Shown here: positions 9,323-19,668 of the stretch, piece after piece | How positions within the stretch are numbered: position 1 is the stretch's first letter | Layout of the letters: every line of letters starts with the position of its first letter | NCBI RefSeq assembly: GCF_900107635.1 | Contig: NZ_FNRD01000010.1 | Location: forward strand, 62,001-126,000 | Length of the DNA: 64,000 nt | DNA from: Flavobacterium gillisiae | GTDB lineage: Bacteria; Bacteroidota; Bacteroidia; Flavobacteriales; Flavobacteriaceae | Reading direction: 5' to 3' | Program-made: the position numbers and the translations under genes | The notes under the pieces: model-generated | Told to the model about the DNA's origin: nothing | Databases searched by the model: none | What the model saw: the letters and a program-made list of their open reading frames with translations, nothing else

Positions 9323-10768
9323 TTAGTTTTTATCCCAGAAAAGTTTTGTTGTTTGTTTATCACCACCTATTGCTGTAGAAGCAGCAGTATAGTTAGTTTT
9401 ATTTAAGTTTTGTTCGCTAATTGGATATGTATATCTTGTAGGAACAGGTAGTCCAGATACAGCAGGTAGGTTGAAACCTGGCATGTCATAAGTTCTCCAA
9501 GCAGTCCATGCTTCAAAACCTCTGTTGTACATTGCTAACCAAAGTTGATTTCCAATTTTTACTTTCCATGTTCCTGGTGCAGTAGCATAAGCTACTTTAG
9601 GATTAAGTAAGTAAGCTGCTAAACCTGTAGCTCCCCATTGTTCAAATGAAGCTGTGATACCTTTAGTGTAAAAACCTGGTGCTGAAACAGGAGTTCCTGA
9701 AATAGAACGTTCAGCTGCATCTGCTAAATAGAAGTTTACTTCTGCGTAGTCTAATAAAGAGGCAGGGTTTGTAGGGTCAGTAACGATACTACTTACGTGA
9801 GTGTAAGATGAAAAGCTATTGTTTTCACCGTAAGGTCCACCTTTGTATATTCCTGTACCTAAATTTTGATCAAAGTAAACTGATCTCCTTGGATCATCAA
9901 GATTGTTCATGAAGTCAACTAATGTGTTAGCTATGACGAAATCAGATCTTCCAGATTGTACTAAGTCAACCCATACTGGATTAGTATTAGGAGCAGCGCT
10001 CTCGTATTTCAAAGTTGCATTGTCTGCATTTGAAGTGAAAACTCCACCACTAACGGCAGTTGTGATTGCTGATTGTGCTTTAGCTGACATTGCAGGAACG
10101 TCTACGATACGGATACCCATTCTTAATTTTAATGAATTACCAAACTTTTTCCAAGAAGCTGCGTTTCCAGCGTAAATTGGATCTGAAGCACCAAAACCAC
10201 TATTAGTTAGATTTGGAATTGCAGCATTTAAACGTGTAAGTAGGTCAGAGTAAATAGTAGCTGCATCATCATAAACAGGTAAAACATAAGTACCTGGGTT
10301 TAATGATTGAGAATAAGGAATATCTCCAAAAGTCTCAACTAAGTTAGCCCAAGCATAAACACTTAAGATTTCGATTTGTGCTAGTCTTGATTCTTTAGTT
10401 GCTTGAGTAAAACTAGGACTGATAGCAGTTGCTTCAGTATTAGTTTTTGCAGTAGATAAATCTAGAATCACATCTCTGTACATTTCAGACCAGTGTGCAT
10501 TCGTGATGTTACGTGTATTGAAGTCATAATTTGCTTCATCTACGTACGTTGTTTCAGTCCAGTGTTGTCCTAACATTCTAAAAATGTTAGTGTTTACATT
10601 GGTACTTGTCATTTGGTCAACTAAACTTTTGGTTGCATTGTTGTATAAAAACGCTGCATCAACCTTAGTTGGATTCTTGGGATCTCTATTTAAGTCTTCG
10701 TATGCGTCATTAGATTGACACGATACTAATGCTAGAATAGATAACGCTGTTAATATTATTTTTTTCAT
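9323..10768 (-). CDS. SusD/RagB-family outer-membrane lipoprotein
   Basis: 481 residues. A lipoprotein signal with lipobox LVSC puts the lipid-modified Cys at residue 17. The mature sequence has the helical TPR-like SusD fold of the 'SusD-like' subgroup (for example FRMLGQHWTETTYVD, NAHWSEMYRDVILDL and NYTAASTAIGGDKQTTKLFWDKN). SusD proteins sit on the cell surface and form a lid on the SusC barrel, capturing a glycan or peptide ligand. The gene follows susC by 11 bases, so the pair is co-transcribed and ends at the hairpin at 9271-9295. No glycosidase, peptidase or sensor lies beside it, so the nutrient cannot be inferred. Confidence 0.9.
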   Translation of the reverse strand: MKKIILTALSILALVSCQSNDAYEDLNRDPKNPTKVDAAFLYNNATKSLVDQMTSTNVNTNIFRMLGQHWTETTYVDEANYDFNTRNITNAHWSEMYRDVILDLSTAKTNTEATAISPSFTQATKESRLAQIEILSVYAWANLVETFGDIPYSQSLNPGTYVLPVYDDAATIYSDLLTRLNAAIPNLTNSGFGASDPIYAGNAASWKKFGNSLKLRMGIRIVDVPAMSAKAQSAITTAVSGGVFTSNADNATLKYESAAPNTNPVWVDLVQSGRSDFVIANTLVDFMNNLDDPRRSVYFDQNLGTGIYKGGPYGENNSFSSYTHVSSIVTDPTNPASLLDYAEVNFYLADAAERSISGTPVSAPGFYTKGITASFEQWGATGLAAYLLNPKVAYATAPGTWKVKIGNQLWLAMYNRGFEAWTAWRTYDMPGFNLPAVSGLPVPTRYTYPISEQNLNKTNYTAASTAIGGDKQTTKLFWDKN

Positions 10769-10779
10769 AATTTTTTTTT

Positions 10780-13700
10780 TTAAAACTGTAATTTAAGACT
10801 TGCTCCAATTTCTCTAATAGAAGGGTAAGCACCAGATTGGTAACCTTGAACGTTTCCAGAACTTAAACCTGCTTCAGGATCTGAATATGGGGTATTTTTG
10901 TCGATAATCCATAAGTTTCTTCCGATGATTGAAAGCGAAGCTGTAGTGAAAGGCAATCTGTCTAATGTTTTAGCACCAAAGTTGTAAGTTAAACTTGCTT
11001 CACGCAATTTAATATACCCAGCATCATAAACATGCAGTTTATTAGGAGCTCTTGCGTAACCCCATGCGTTTGCATAGATATTAGCATTAGCTCTTACTGT
11101 ATTTGTTGTTCCATCAGGAGCAACACCAGGTAAGATTACACCACCTGAATTAGCACCGTAGTTACCAGGAGTACCTGTAACGATGTCTCTTACTGGATTT
11201 CCTAGTTCGTTATTTGCAGCAGAGAAATCATACATCCCTGTAGCGTAACCATACCATGTATCAAGAGAGAAAACATCTCCACCTTTTTGCATGTCGATTA
11301 AGAAACTTAAATTTAAGTTTTTGTATGTAAAGCTGTTGTTTAGACCAGCTTTCCAGTCAGCATTAATATCTCCAATTACGTTATTACTCTCACCAGTTCT
11401 TTGGTATGTACCAATTCTACTAGCAGATCCTGTTTGGTTGATAATAGGTTGACCATTGTCAGCGTAAATAAAATCACTACCTCTTATTGTTCCGTATGGT
11501 TGTCCTGGAGTTGCATTGATTGAAATTCCACCTTGTAAACTAGCTAATTGCAAGTTTTCAATTCCGTTTAATAATTCAACAACTAAACTTTTGTTTTGTG
11601 TCCAGTTTAAGTTTAAATCCCATCTGAAATCAGTAGTTTTAAATGGAGTAGCATTAAATTGTACTTCAATTCCTTTATTTTCGATAGTTCCAGCATTTAA
11701 TAAAGCTTGAGAGTATCCAGTTGAAGTAGATAATGGAATAGCTGTAATTTGGTTGATGTTTTGATTATTGTAATATGATACGTCAAAACCAACACGTCTA
11801 TTTAAGAAAGACATTTCTAGTCCAAGTTCATAACTTTCTTGTCTCTCAGGTAAAAGATTCAAGTTAGCTTGAGCACCAGGATTCGATGCGATTCCAGTTC
11901 CGTTAAATGGAGTTCCAATATTGAATGTATTAAATACATTGTAAGGATCTGTAGCACTACCAACTTCAGCGTAATTTGCTCTTACTTTACCAAATGATAA
12001 CCATGGAGCGTCAACTAGTTGAGAGAAAACTAAACTTCCAGAAACTGAGAAATAATCAAATCTGTTGTTAGCTTTTGGTAATGTAGAAGAACGGTCAGAT
12101 CTGTATGACCCTTCTAAGAAAGCAAAACCATCATATCCTAAACTTGCTCTAATGTATTCACCGTCAACCATGCTGCTTGAATCATATTCTAACGGAGCAT
12201 TAATAGGTGTTACACTATTTGAAAGAGAATATAAACTTCTTAAGTTTAAACCACCATTAGTTTGAGCAGCGATACTGTTTCTTACATTGTTTCTTAAGTT
12301 GAAACCAATGTTTCCTTCTAAGTTTAATTTTTCAGTTAAATCTTTATTGAAATTTAACATTGCATCATAATTATATTCAGAAACATTACTGTTACGTCTG
12401 TAGTATGAAGATACATCAGAACTTCCAACATTGATTCTTTCTTCTTGTAATTCACTGTATGTGTCAAAAGAGAAACGTACCATAGCACTTAACCAATCAG
12501 TAATTTTGTTGTCTAATGCAACATTACCAAAATATCTTGATCTTGTATCAGTCTCGTAGTTTTCGTAGAAAGTCCAGTATGGATTGTCTGAATAGATAGG
12601 TTTTAGGTTGCTTGGACCATTAGGGTTCCATGTGATGTTATCTCCTGTAAGGAAGTAAGCATCTTTTTGCGCTCCAAAATCAACGTTCATTTGATTCCAT
12701 TGTCTAAATTGTTGCATTACGTTACCAGCAGAATAACCAGTACCGTTTCTACCTTTACCGTCAGCTTTTATGAAGTTGAAGCTAGCAGAAGCAGTTAATT
12801 TATCAGAAAGATCTTGTGATCCAGAAAAAGTGATTGTGTTTCTTTTAATATTACTGTTTGGTAAGTTACCTTCAGCTAATAAGTTAGTAAAACCTAATCT
12901 AAATGAGCTCTTGTCTGTACCACCATCTAATGAAACAGAGTTAACAGCAGTACTACTTGTACCCCAAACTGAATTTGGATTGTTTTTACCAGCTACCCAT
13001 GGAGTTGCTTTTCCAAAAGTTTCAGTTAATTGTGGGTAAATTGAGTTCCATTGGTAAACCATTAAACTCGGGTCGAATGCAGCTCCGTATGAAGCATCTT
13101 CAGTAAATGGAGTTGTTAAATCATCAATACCATCTCCGTTGATATCAGCTAAGTTAAAGTAACCATCAGCAGAATCATAATAAGGACCATAACCTGCTCC
13201 GTATTTGTTTTGATACTTAGGTAAAGTTTCTTTGTCAGCATTTCCTAAAGTTAAACTAGAAGATATAGTTACACCTAGACCTTTACGACTTCTTCCTTTT
13301 TTAAGGACAATCATAACTACACCATTAGAAGCACGAGAACCGTAAAGTGCGGTTGCAGCTGCTCCTTTTAGAACGTTAATAGACTCAATGTCATCTGGAT
13401 TGATATCAGACGCGGCATTACCGTAGTCATAACCACCTCTACCAGCTTGTTGAGATGCACCGTTTGAATTACCGTTGTCGATTGGCACTCCATCAACAAC
13501 AAATAAAGCTTGGTTATTACCAGCGATTGAGTTGTTACCTCTAATAACCACTTGAGTAGACCCACCGAAATTCCCCGATGTTTTAATGTCTAAACCAGCA
13601 ATTTTACCAGAAAGTGAGTTTACAAAATTCGAGCTTTTTACATTAGATACTTCTTCACCACTAACTTGTTGTGTTGCGTATCCAAGTGCTTTTTTCTCTC

Positions 13701-14037
13701 TTTTAATACCTAAAGCAGTTACTACAACTCCTTCAAGTTCTACTGCAGTTCCAATCATTGTAACATTTACAACCGTTGAAGTAGCAGAAAGGGATTGGGT
13801 TTTCATCCCAATGTAGCTAAAAAGTAAAATTTGACTTGGAGCAGCTTTAATTGCATATTTCCCGTCAAAATCAGTTTGTGCGCCAGATTTAGTTCCTTTA
13901 ACTAATACACTTACACCTGGTATAGGCATTCCTGCATCGTCAGAAACAACACCTGTCACGGTTCTCTCTTGCGCAAAAGTTAGTTGCGCCATCAGTACTA
14001 CAAGTAGTACTAAGATTCCATTGAACTTTAGTTTCAT
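10780..14037 (-). CDS. SusC/RagA-family TonB-dependent outer-membrane transporter
   Basis: 1,085 residues. Signal peptide about residues 1-22 (ending LTFAQ). Next comes the carboxypeptidase-regulatory-like domain (VTGVVSDDAGMPIPGVSV, about 25-105) typical of SusC proteins. The TonB plug domain (about 115-250) includes VVIRGNNSIAGNNQALFVVD and the signature SINVLKGAAATALYGSRASN. A long TonB-dependent beta-barrel ends in aromatic Phe (ASLKLQF). It takes up a nutrient across the outer membrane with energy from TonB/ExbBD. The downstream SusD gene completes the pair. The substrate is not predictable from the sequence. Confidence 0.93.
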   Translation of the reverse strand: MKLKFNGILVLLVVLMAQLTFAQERTVTGVVSDDAGMPIPGVSVLVKGTKSGAQTDFDGKYAIKAAPSQILLFSYIGMKTQSLSATSTVVNVTMIGTAVELEGVVVTALGIKREKKALGYATQQVSGEEVSNVKSSNFVNSLSGKIAGLDIKTSGNFGGSTQVVIRGNNSIAGNNQALFVVDGVPIDNGNSNGASQQAGRGGYDYGNAASDINPDDIESINVLKGAAATALYGSRASNGVVMIVLKKGRSRKGLGVTISSSLTLGNADKETLPKYQNKYGAGYGPYYDSADGYFNLADINGDGIDDLTTPFTEDASYGAAFDPSLMVYQWNSIYPQLTETFGKATPWVAGKNNPNSVWGTSSTAVNSVSLDGGTDKSSFRLGFTNLLAEGNLPNSNIKRNTITFSGSQDLSDKLTASASFNFIKADGKGRNGTGYSAGNVMQQFRQWNQMNVDFGAQKDAYFLTGDNITWNPNGPSNLKPIYSDNPYWTFYENYETDTRSRYFGNVALDNKITDWLSAMVRFSFDTYSELQEERINVGSSDVSSYYRRNSNVSEYNYDAMLNFNKDLTEKLNLEGNIGFNLRNNVRNSIAAQTNGGLNLRSLYSLSNSVTPINAPLEYDSSSMVDGEYIRASLGYDGFAFLEGSYRSDRSSTLPKANNRFDYFSVSGSLVFSQLVDAPWLSFGKVRANYAEVGSATDPYNVFNTFNIGTPFNGTGIASNPGAQANLNLLPERQESYELGLEMSFLNRRVGFDVSYYNNQNINQITAIPLSTSTGYSQALLNAGTIENKGIEVQFNATPFKTTDFRWDLNLNWTQNKSLVVELLNGIENLQLASLQGGISINATPGQPYGTIRGSDFIYADNGQPIINQTGSASRIGTYQRTGESNNVIGDINADWKAGLNNSFTYKNLNLSFLIDMQKGGDVFSLDTWYGYATGMYDFSAANNELGNPVRDIVTGTPGNYGANSGGVILPGVAPDGTTNTVRANANIYANAWGYARAPNKLHVYDAGYIKLREASLTYNFGAKTLDRLPFTTASLSIIGRNLWIIDKNTPYSDPEAGLSSGNVQGYQSGAYPSIREIGASLKLQF

Positions 14038-14122
14038 TTTTAATTATTTTGAATTAGTGACACAAAACTCTTAATAATTTGTTAACATTCCTAATAAAAG
14101 AAAAGCTTTTTTATGCGCGCAT

Positions 14123-15823
14123 CTAAAATTTAACATTGTAACTTATATGGACGATTGTGTTATAAAAATTTATTTTTTGACTTTGAGCGCCTCCATTGGC
14201 CATTGATATTTTTAGTATTCCGCTAGGTGTTTGTACGCCAAGTCCTATTCCGATACCTAATAAACTTGTCGTTTTTTTGGTTGTTGTAGTGTCTTGAAGC
14301 CAGCAGTAGTCTAGGATTGTGTGAAAGAAGACGCTAGGAGAAACGATGTAGCGGTACTCTGTAATGATAGCGGTCATTAGGTTTGCTGACAAGCTGTTTT
14401 CTATAAATCCTCTGATGGAATTTACGCCGCCAAAGCGGTATAATTCATTGTTTAGGTAGTTTGAGCTATGTAAATAATAATTCTGAGTTTTCAGGTTAAT
14501 ATTATGTTTCGAGTTCAAGTATAAATTATGCATAGCCTCTAGCTCGATGAAAAATTGCTTTTGTTTTTCGCTGGATTCTGTTTGATTATTTGATTCTCTT
14601 TTTCCTAGTCCTGTTTTAATGAAGAGTGCGGATTTTTCGGAAAAAAGGGTGTTACTAATATCTATTTTTGAATAGTCTAAAGTAGCAGTTGTAAATGTAT
14701 TGTTGTAATCTGTTATTATGGAGTTATTGACGTTTTGTATGTCGCTAGATGTAGTTGATTGATATCCTAAATAGGATCGGGTATTATGATCAATAAAATA
14801 ACTAATGTCGATTGCGGTTTTAGTGTTTTGGAAAAGGCTGTCTTGTTTGAAAATGTTTAATTGTGCTTTTAATCCAATCGGAGTTTTGAATAAGTAGGGT
14901 AGTTCTAAGGAGGTGTTGAAAATTCTTTGTTTGTTTCCGTCGGTTTTCCAGTAGAGTGAAAATTTTTCACCTACTTGTAAGGTGTTTTCTAAAGTTAGAT
15001 CGAGGTAGCCATTGAGGATTATTTTTTTATTCTCATTATTGCTGAATCCTAGGTAGCCATCAAAAGTGTTTGATTTTTTGTTTTCTAGATATAGGTAAAC
15101 TTTAGTAGAATCTTTTGTGAATAAAATTTCAGGATATTTTGTTTGAGATACAAAAGTAAATTTTTGAAATTCATTGTAGATTTTAGTTACGATATCTTGA
15201 TTAAAGGTTTTGTTTTGGTATTTGCGATTAATTTGTGTTAGATAGCCAGCGGGGAAGTTTTTGTTTTGTTCCTTATTTTTATGTTTAATGACAATAGCGT
15301 TTAATTGTCGTGCTTTTTCTGATTCGAATTGTAGATCAGTAAAGAGGGTATTTCTTTTCTTGTGAATATTGGTTAGTTTAAGTTTAGCGAGTGAATAGCC
15401 TTTTCTTTCTAGGGCAGCGGTGTTTTCGTTTAAAAAGCGTTCAATATCGGTGTATGGTAGAAAAATGCTGTCTTGTGTTGGGGCGGGTGTTAGTAGTTTA
15501 GTGATTATGGGATCAGTCCCTACATATATATGTAGGAGTTCTATTTTAACTCCTAGGCTAAACCATGTTATATAGGTAGAGTCATTTTGTCTGAGTTGAT
15601 CTATTATTCTGTTTTCAATGTATCCTAGTTTTGAAAGTTTCTGAGAGGTGGCCTCGATTTCTTCGGTTATTGATTTTATATTTTTGTGCTTGGAAATGTA
15701 GTTTAAGGACTCAATTGTTTTATTTTCTAATAAGGAGTTGGCTTTTAATTGCAGTTCAAAGTTTTGAGCGTAACAATTTATGCTAAAAGTCAGTAGTAAA
15801 ATAAGAAGTAGGGAATATTTCAA
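14123..15823 (-). CDS. BamA/TamA (D15)-like outer-membrane beta-barrel protein
   Basis: 566 residues starting at a TTG. No in-frame ATG exists between it and an upstream stop, and the TTG gives an excellent signal peptide (MKYSLLLILLLTFSINCYAQ). The middle section (about 100-220) looks like a periplasmic, possibly POTRA-like, region. From about residue 240 alternating hydrophobic strands lead to the barrel motif RFGGVNSIRGFIE and a C-terminal strand ending in Phe (VHISYNVKF). The RGF motif is typical of the Omp85/D15 superfamily. The protein is much shorter than BamA, so it is more likely a specialised translocation or insertion factor than the essential BamA. It lies 85 bases upstream of susC on the same strand. 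Confidence 0.75.
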   Translation of the reverse strand: MKYSLLLILLLTFSINCYAQNFELQLKANSLLENKTIESLNYISKHKNIKSITEEIEATSQKLSKLGYIENRIIDQLRQNDSTYITWFSLGVKIELLHIYVGTDPIITKLLTPAPTQDSIFLPYTDIERFLNENTAALERKGYSLAKLKLTNIHKKRNTLFTDLQFESEKARQLNAIVIKHKNKEQNKNFPAGYLTQINRKYQNKTFNQDIVTKIYNEFQKFTFVSQTKYPEILFTKDSTKVYLYLENKKSNTFDGYLGFSNNENKKIILNGYLDLTLENTLQVGEKFSLYWKTDGNKQRIFNTSLELPYLFKTPIGLKAQLNIFKQDSLFQNTKTAIDISYFIDHNTRSYLGYQSTTSSDIQNVNNSIITDYNNTFTTATLDYSKIDISNTLFSEKSALFIKTGLGKRESNNQTESSEKQKQFFIELEAMHNLYLNSKHNINLKTQNYYLHSSNYLNNELYRFGGVNSIRGFIENSLSANLMTAIITEYRYIVSPSVFFHTILDYCWLQDTTTTKKTTSLLGIGIGLGVQTPSGILKISMANGGAQSQKINFYNTIVHISYNVKF

Positions 15824-16012
15824 TTTATTTCTAAGTTTTCATAAAAGTAGTGCAAATATCGAAGGTTTGTAGTAAAAATCAAATTACGGAGTGGGTGCAG
15901 GTGAAATAGCTTCAAAATTGGGAGTGCGTTGCTGCTTCGTAGTGGATAAGCGAGATTCTTTATAACGTTAAATGACAAATGTTTACTTGAAATTAAATTT
16001 AATGAATTAACG

Positions 16013-16043
16013 TTTGTAGAGTGAAAAAGATTTCATACATTTG
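16013..16043 (+). promoter_or_regulatory. Bacteroidota-type promoter of the str operon
   Basis: TTTG at 16013-16016, then 19 bases, then TACATTTG at 16036-16043, an exact match to the TAnnTTTG consensus. It leaves a leader of about 50 bases before rpsL at 16098. This also argues against the in-frame upstream TTG at 16041 being the rpsL start. Confidence 0.75.
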
Positions 16044-16097
16044 CAACCCCGTAAAAAGCGGGAATTAAATATACATAATAAATTTTTAGTATTAATT

Positions 16098-16481
16098 ATG
16101 CCAACAATTCAACAATTAGTAAGAACAGGAAGAACTCAGATGACTAAGAAGAGTAAATCGGTTGCTTTAGATTCTTGTCCTCAAAGAAGAGGGGTTTGTA
16201 CGCGTGTTTACACTACAACACCAAAAAAACCAAACTCTGCAATGCGTAAAGTAGCGCGTGTACGTTTGACAAATGGTAATGAAGTAAATGCATACATCCC
16301 TGGTGAAGGACACAATTTACAAGAGCACTCGATAGTATTAGTTAGGGGTGGAAGGGTAAAAGATTTGCCAGGAGTTAGATATCACATCGTTCGTGGTGCG
16401 CTTGATACGTCAGGAGTAGCAGGAAGAACGCAAAGAAGATCTAAGTACGGAGCAAAACGCCCAAAAGAAGCAAAAAAGTAA
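16098..16481 (+). CDS. rpsL: 30S ribosomal protein S12
   Basis: 127 residues, starting [13 protein letters not shown]12 sits at the decoding centre of the small subunit. The conserved decoding loop [16 protein letters not shown] and the second loop [11 protein letters not shown] are present. Lys43 and Lys88, where streptomycin-resistance changes usually occur, are both wild type. An in-frame upstream TTG would add 19 residues but lies within the promoter, so the ATG at 16098 was chosen. It is first in the str operon. Confidence 0.97.
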   Translation: MPTIQQLVRTGRTQMTKKSKSVALDSCPQRRGVCTRVYTTTPKKPNSAMRKVARVRLTNGNEVNAYIPGEGHNLQEHSIVLVRGGRVKDLPGVRYHIVRGALDTSGVAGRTQRRSKYGAKRPKEAKK

Positions 16482-16554
16482 TTTAAAACGTTATTCTTGT
16501 AGTGACACGATTTTTCGTGCTCGTATAGGTGTAGCATTTTATTAAAAAAAAGAC

Positions 16555-17031
16555 ATGAGAAAAAGAGCGGCAAAGAAAAGACCACTTTTACCAGATCCAA
16601 GGTTTAACGACCAATTGGTAACACGTTTTGTGAACAACTTAATGTGGGACGGTAAGAAATCAACAGCTTTTAAAGTATTTTATGATGCAATTGACATTAT
16701 AGAGGCTAAAAAGCAAGATGCAGAAAAACCATCATTAGACATCTGGAAAGATGCTTTAGCGAACGTTATGCCTCACGTAGAAGTACGTAGTCGTAGAGTT
16801 GGTGGAGCTACATTTCAAATTCCAATGCAAATTAGACCAGACAGAAAAATTTCTATGGCAATGAAGTGGTTAATACTTTATGCAAGAAGAAGAAATGAAA
16901 AATCGATGGCTCAAAGGTTAGCTTCAGAATGTTTAGCTGCGGCTAAAGAAGAAGGAGCTGCTGTTAAGAAAAGAATGGATACTCACAAAATGGCAGAAGC
17001 TAATAAAGCGTTCTCTCACTTTAGATTTTAA
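16555..17031 (+). CDS. rpsG: 30S ribosomal protein S7
   Basis: 158 residues. S7 is a primary 16S rRNA binder that nucleates the 30S head and lines the E/P-site mRNA exit. The conserved [27 protein letters not shown] and [16 protein letters not shown] segments are seen. The 73-base gap after rpsL contains a small CACGA/TCGTG hairpin at 16506-16519. In enterobacteria the S12-S7 gap is the S7 autoregulatory site; a similar role here is only a possibility. fusA follows after 10 bases. Confidence 0.97.
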   Translation: MRKRAAKKRPLLPDPRFNDQLVTRFVNNLMWDGKKSTAFKVFYDAIDIIEAKKQDAEKPSLDIWKDALANVMPHVEVRSRRVGGATFQIPMQIRPDRKISMAMKWLILYARRRNEKSMAQRLASECLAAAKEEGAAVKKRMDTHKMAEANKAFSHFRF

Positions 17032-17041
17032 TTCATAAGAA

Positions 17042-19198
17042 ATGGCTAGAGACTTAAAATATACAAGAAATATAGGAATTGCTGCTCACATTGATGCTGG
17101 TAAAACAACAACAACAGAGCGTATTCTTTTTTATACTGGTAAATCACACAAAATTGGTGAAGTACACGATGGTGCTGCAACAATGGACTGGATGGCTCAA
17201 GAGCAAGAAAGAGGTATTACAATTACTTCTGCTGCTACAACTTGTGAGTGGAATTTTCCAACTACACAAGGAAAGCCGTTGCCGGAGACGTTACCTTACC
17301 ACTTTAATATTATTGATACTCCAGGACACGTTGATTTCACTGTAGAAGTGAATCGTTCATTACGTGTATTGGATGGATTAGTTTTCTTGTTTAGTGCTGT
17401 TGATGGTGTTGAGCCTCAATCAGAAACTAACTGGAGATTAGCGGATCAATATAGAGTTCCTCGTATTGGTTTTGTTAATAAAATGGATAGACAAGGATCT
17501 AACTTTTTGATGGTATGTCAACAAGTAAGAGATATGTTAAAATCAAACGCAGTTGCGATCACTTTGCCAATTGGTGAAGAGAATGATTTCAGAGGTGTTG
17601 TGGATTTGGTAAAAAACCAAGCTATTGTATGGCATGAAGAAGGTTTAGGAGCAACTTATGATATTGTGCCTATTCCTGAAGATATGCTTGAAGAAGTTAA
17701 GGAATACAGATCGATTCTTATTGAAGCAGTAGCTGATTATGATGAGAATTTGCTTGAAAAATTCATGGAAGATGAAAACTCTATTACAGAGGAAGAAATC
17801 AACATTGCATTAAGAGCAGCTGTTATGGACATGGCTATCATCCCGATGATTGCTGGTTCTTCTTTTAAAAACAAAGGTGTTCAATTTATGTTGGATGCAG
17901 TTTGTAAATACTTGCCTTCTCCAATGGATAAAGATGGTATCGAAGGGATTCATCCTGATGATGCTGAATTATTAGAAGAAGATCAAACTAAAATATTGCG
18001 TAAGCCAGATGTTAAAGAGCCATTCGCTGCTTTAGCATTTAAGATTGCTACAGATCCTTTCGTAGGACGTTTAGCTTTCTTCCGTGCTTATTCAGGACGT
18101 TTAGATGCAGGTTCTTATGTATTGAACACACGTTCAGGAAATAAAGAAAGAATCTCAAGAATATACCAAATGCATGCTAACAAGCAAAACCCAATCGATT
18201 ATATCGAAGCAGGTGATATTGGAGCAGCAGTAGGATTTAAGGATATCAAAACTGGAGATACATTGTGTGATGAAAAACACCCAATTATTCTTGAGTCTAT
18301 GAAATTCCCTGCGCCGGTAATTGGTATTGCAATTGAGCCTAAAACTAAGGCTGACGTAGATAAAATGGGTATGGCTTTGGCTAAATTAGCTGAAGAAGAT
18401 CCTACGTTTACAGTTAGAACAGATGAGGCTTCAGGGCAAACTATTATCTCTGGTATGGGTGAGCTTCACTTAGATATCTTAGTAGATAGAATGCGTCGTG
18501 AATTCAAAGTTGAAGTGAACCAAGGTGAGCCTCAAGTTGAATACAAGGAAGCTTTTACAAAAACTGCTATTCATAGAGAAACATACAAGAAACAATCAGG
18601 AGGTCGTGGTAAATTCGGTGATATCGTATTTAAACTTGAGCCAGCTGATGAAGTTGACGGTAAAGTTCCTGTTGGTTTACAGTTTGTTAACGCTGTAAAA
18701 GGTGGTAACGTACCTAAGGAATATATTCCTTCTGTAGAAAAAGGTTTTAGAGAAGCTATGAAAACGGGTCCTTTGGCTGGTTATCAAGTGGATAGTTTAA
18801 AAGTAACTTTAACTGACGGATCTTTTCACCCTGTCGATTCTGATGCACTCTCTTTTGAGTTAGCAGCAAGAATGGGGTATAGAGAAGTTGCTAAGGCTGC
18901 AGGTGCTGTTATTCTTGAGCCAATCATGAAAATGGAAGTTATTACACCAGAAGAAAACATGGGAGATATCGTAGGTGATATCAACCGTCGTAGAGGTCAG
19001 GTTAATGATATGGGTGATAGAGCTGGTGCTAAAACTATTAAGGCAGATGTGCCGTTATCAGAAATGTTTGGTTATGTTACGACATTAAGAACATTATCAT
19101 CTGGTAGAGCAACATCTACTATGGAATTTTCACATTACGCGGAAACTCCTTCTAATATTTCAGAAGCAGTAATCAAAAAAGCAAAAGGAAACGCTTAA
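17042..19198 (+). CDS. fusA: Elongation factor G
   Basis: 718 residues. This GTPase drives ribosomal translocation and, with RRF, ribosome recycling. The G-motifs are complete: [11 protein letters not shown] (G1, residues 15-25), [11 protein letters not shown] (G2), DTPGHVDFT (G3) and NKMDR (G4). Domains II to V follow, including [14 protein letters not shown] in domain III and the conserved domain IV/V region ([17 protein letters not shown]). It sits between rpsG and rpsJ with gaps of 10 and 11 bases, so it is in the str transcript. Only one fusA copy is seen in this window. Confidence 0.97.
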   Translation: MARDLKYTRNIGIAAHIDAGKTTTTERILFYTGKSHKIGEVHDGAATMDWMAQEQERGITITSAATTCEWNFPTTQGKPLPETLPYHFNIIDTPGHVDFTVEVNRSLRVLDGLVFLFSAVDGVEPQSETNWRLADQYRVPRIGFVNKMDRQGSNFLMVCQQVRDMLKSNAVAITLPIGEENDFRGVVDLVKNQAIVWHEEGLGATYDIVPIPEDMLEEVKEYRSILIEAVADYDENLLEKFMEDENSITEEEINIALRAAVMDMAIIPMIAGSSFKNKGVQFMLDAVCKYLPSPMDKDGIEGIHPDDAELLEEDQTKILRKPDVKEPFAALAFKIATDPFVGRLAFFRAYSGRLDAGSYVLNTRSGNKERISRIYQMHANKQNPIDYIEAGDIGAAVGFKDIKTGDTLCDEKHPIILESMKFPAPVIGIAIEPKTKADVDKMGMALAKLAEEDPTFTVRTDEASGQTIISGMGELHLDILVDRMRREFKVEVNQGEPQVEYKEAFTKTAIHRETYKKQSGGRGKFGDIVFKLEPADEVDGKVPVGLQFVNAVKGGNVPKEYIPSVEKGFREAMKTGPLAGYQVDSLKVTLTDGSFHPVDSDALSFELAARMGYREVAKAAGAVILEPIMKMEVITPEENMGDIVGDINRRRGQVNDMGDRAGAKTIKADVPLSEMFGYVTTLRTLSSGRATSTMEFSHYAETPSNISEAVIKKAKGNA

Positions 19199-19209
19199 TC
19201 TTTAAGAAA

Positions 19210-19515
19210 ATGAGTCAAAAAATCAGAATAAAACTAAAATCTTACGATCACATGTTGGTAGACAAGTCTGCTGAGAAGATTGTAAAAACGGTTAAGAGTA
19301 CCGGTGCAGTAGTAACAGGACCAATTCCATTACCAACTCACAAAAAACTTTTTACAGTGCTACGTTCTCCGCACGTTAACAAAAAAGCGAGAGAGCAATT
19401 TGAAGTAATGTCATACAAGAGATTGATTGATATTTATTCATCTTCATCTAAAACTATTGATGCTTTAATGAAATTAGAATTGCCTAGTGGAGTTGAAGTA
19501 GAGATCAAAGTTTAA
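19210..19515 (+). CDS. rpsJ: 30S ribosomal protein S10
   Basis: 101 residues, standard length. S10 belongs to the 30S head and is also the NusE partner of NusB and NusG-like factors in transcription antitermination. Conserved segments include [30 protein letters not shown] and the loop [14 protein letters not shown]. It lies 11 bases after fusA, so it seems transcribed with str genes rather than with the following S10-operon genes, which have their own promoter 150 bases downstream. Confidence 0.97.
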   Translation: MSQKIRIKLKSYDHMLVDKSAEKIVKTVKSTGAVVTGPIPLPTHKKLFTVLRSPHVNKKAREQFEVMSYKRLIDIYSSSSKTIDALMKLELPSGVEVEIKV

Positions 19516-19546
19516 GGATTTACTTAAGAGTAAAAAGGGCACTTTG

Positions 19547-19624
19547 TTTAAGTGGAAATTTTTTTTGGATTGTGTGTAAATAAGTTATACTTTTGCACCA
19601 CTTTAAAAATGAGTTCCACTTAAA
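19547..19624 (+). promoter_or_regulatory. Promoter for rplC onward, flanked by an inverted repeat
   Basis: In the 153-base gap between rpsJ and rplC, TTTG (19564-19567), 20 bases and TACTTTTG (19588-19595) fit the Bacteroidota promoter consensus. The site lies between the arms of an exact 11-base inverted repeat, TTTAAGTGGAA at 19547-19557 and TTCCACTTAAA at 19614-19624. The downstream arm would be in the ~70-base rplC leader. The arms could bind a regulator or form a structure; this is inference. Confidence 0.6.
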
Positions 19625-19668
19625 TGATGTGTTCTATTTTTATATTTAATAATTAATAATTAATATTT

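Noticed and set aside
16041..16097. An upstream TTG start for rpsL
   Set aside because: It would add 19 residues unlike any S12 and overlaps the TACATTTG promoter element.
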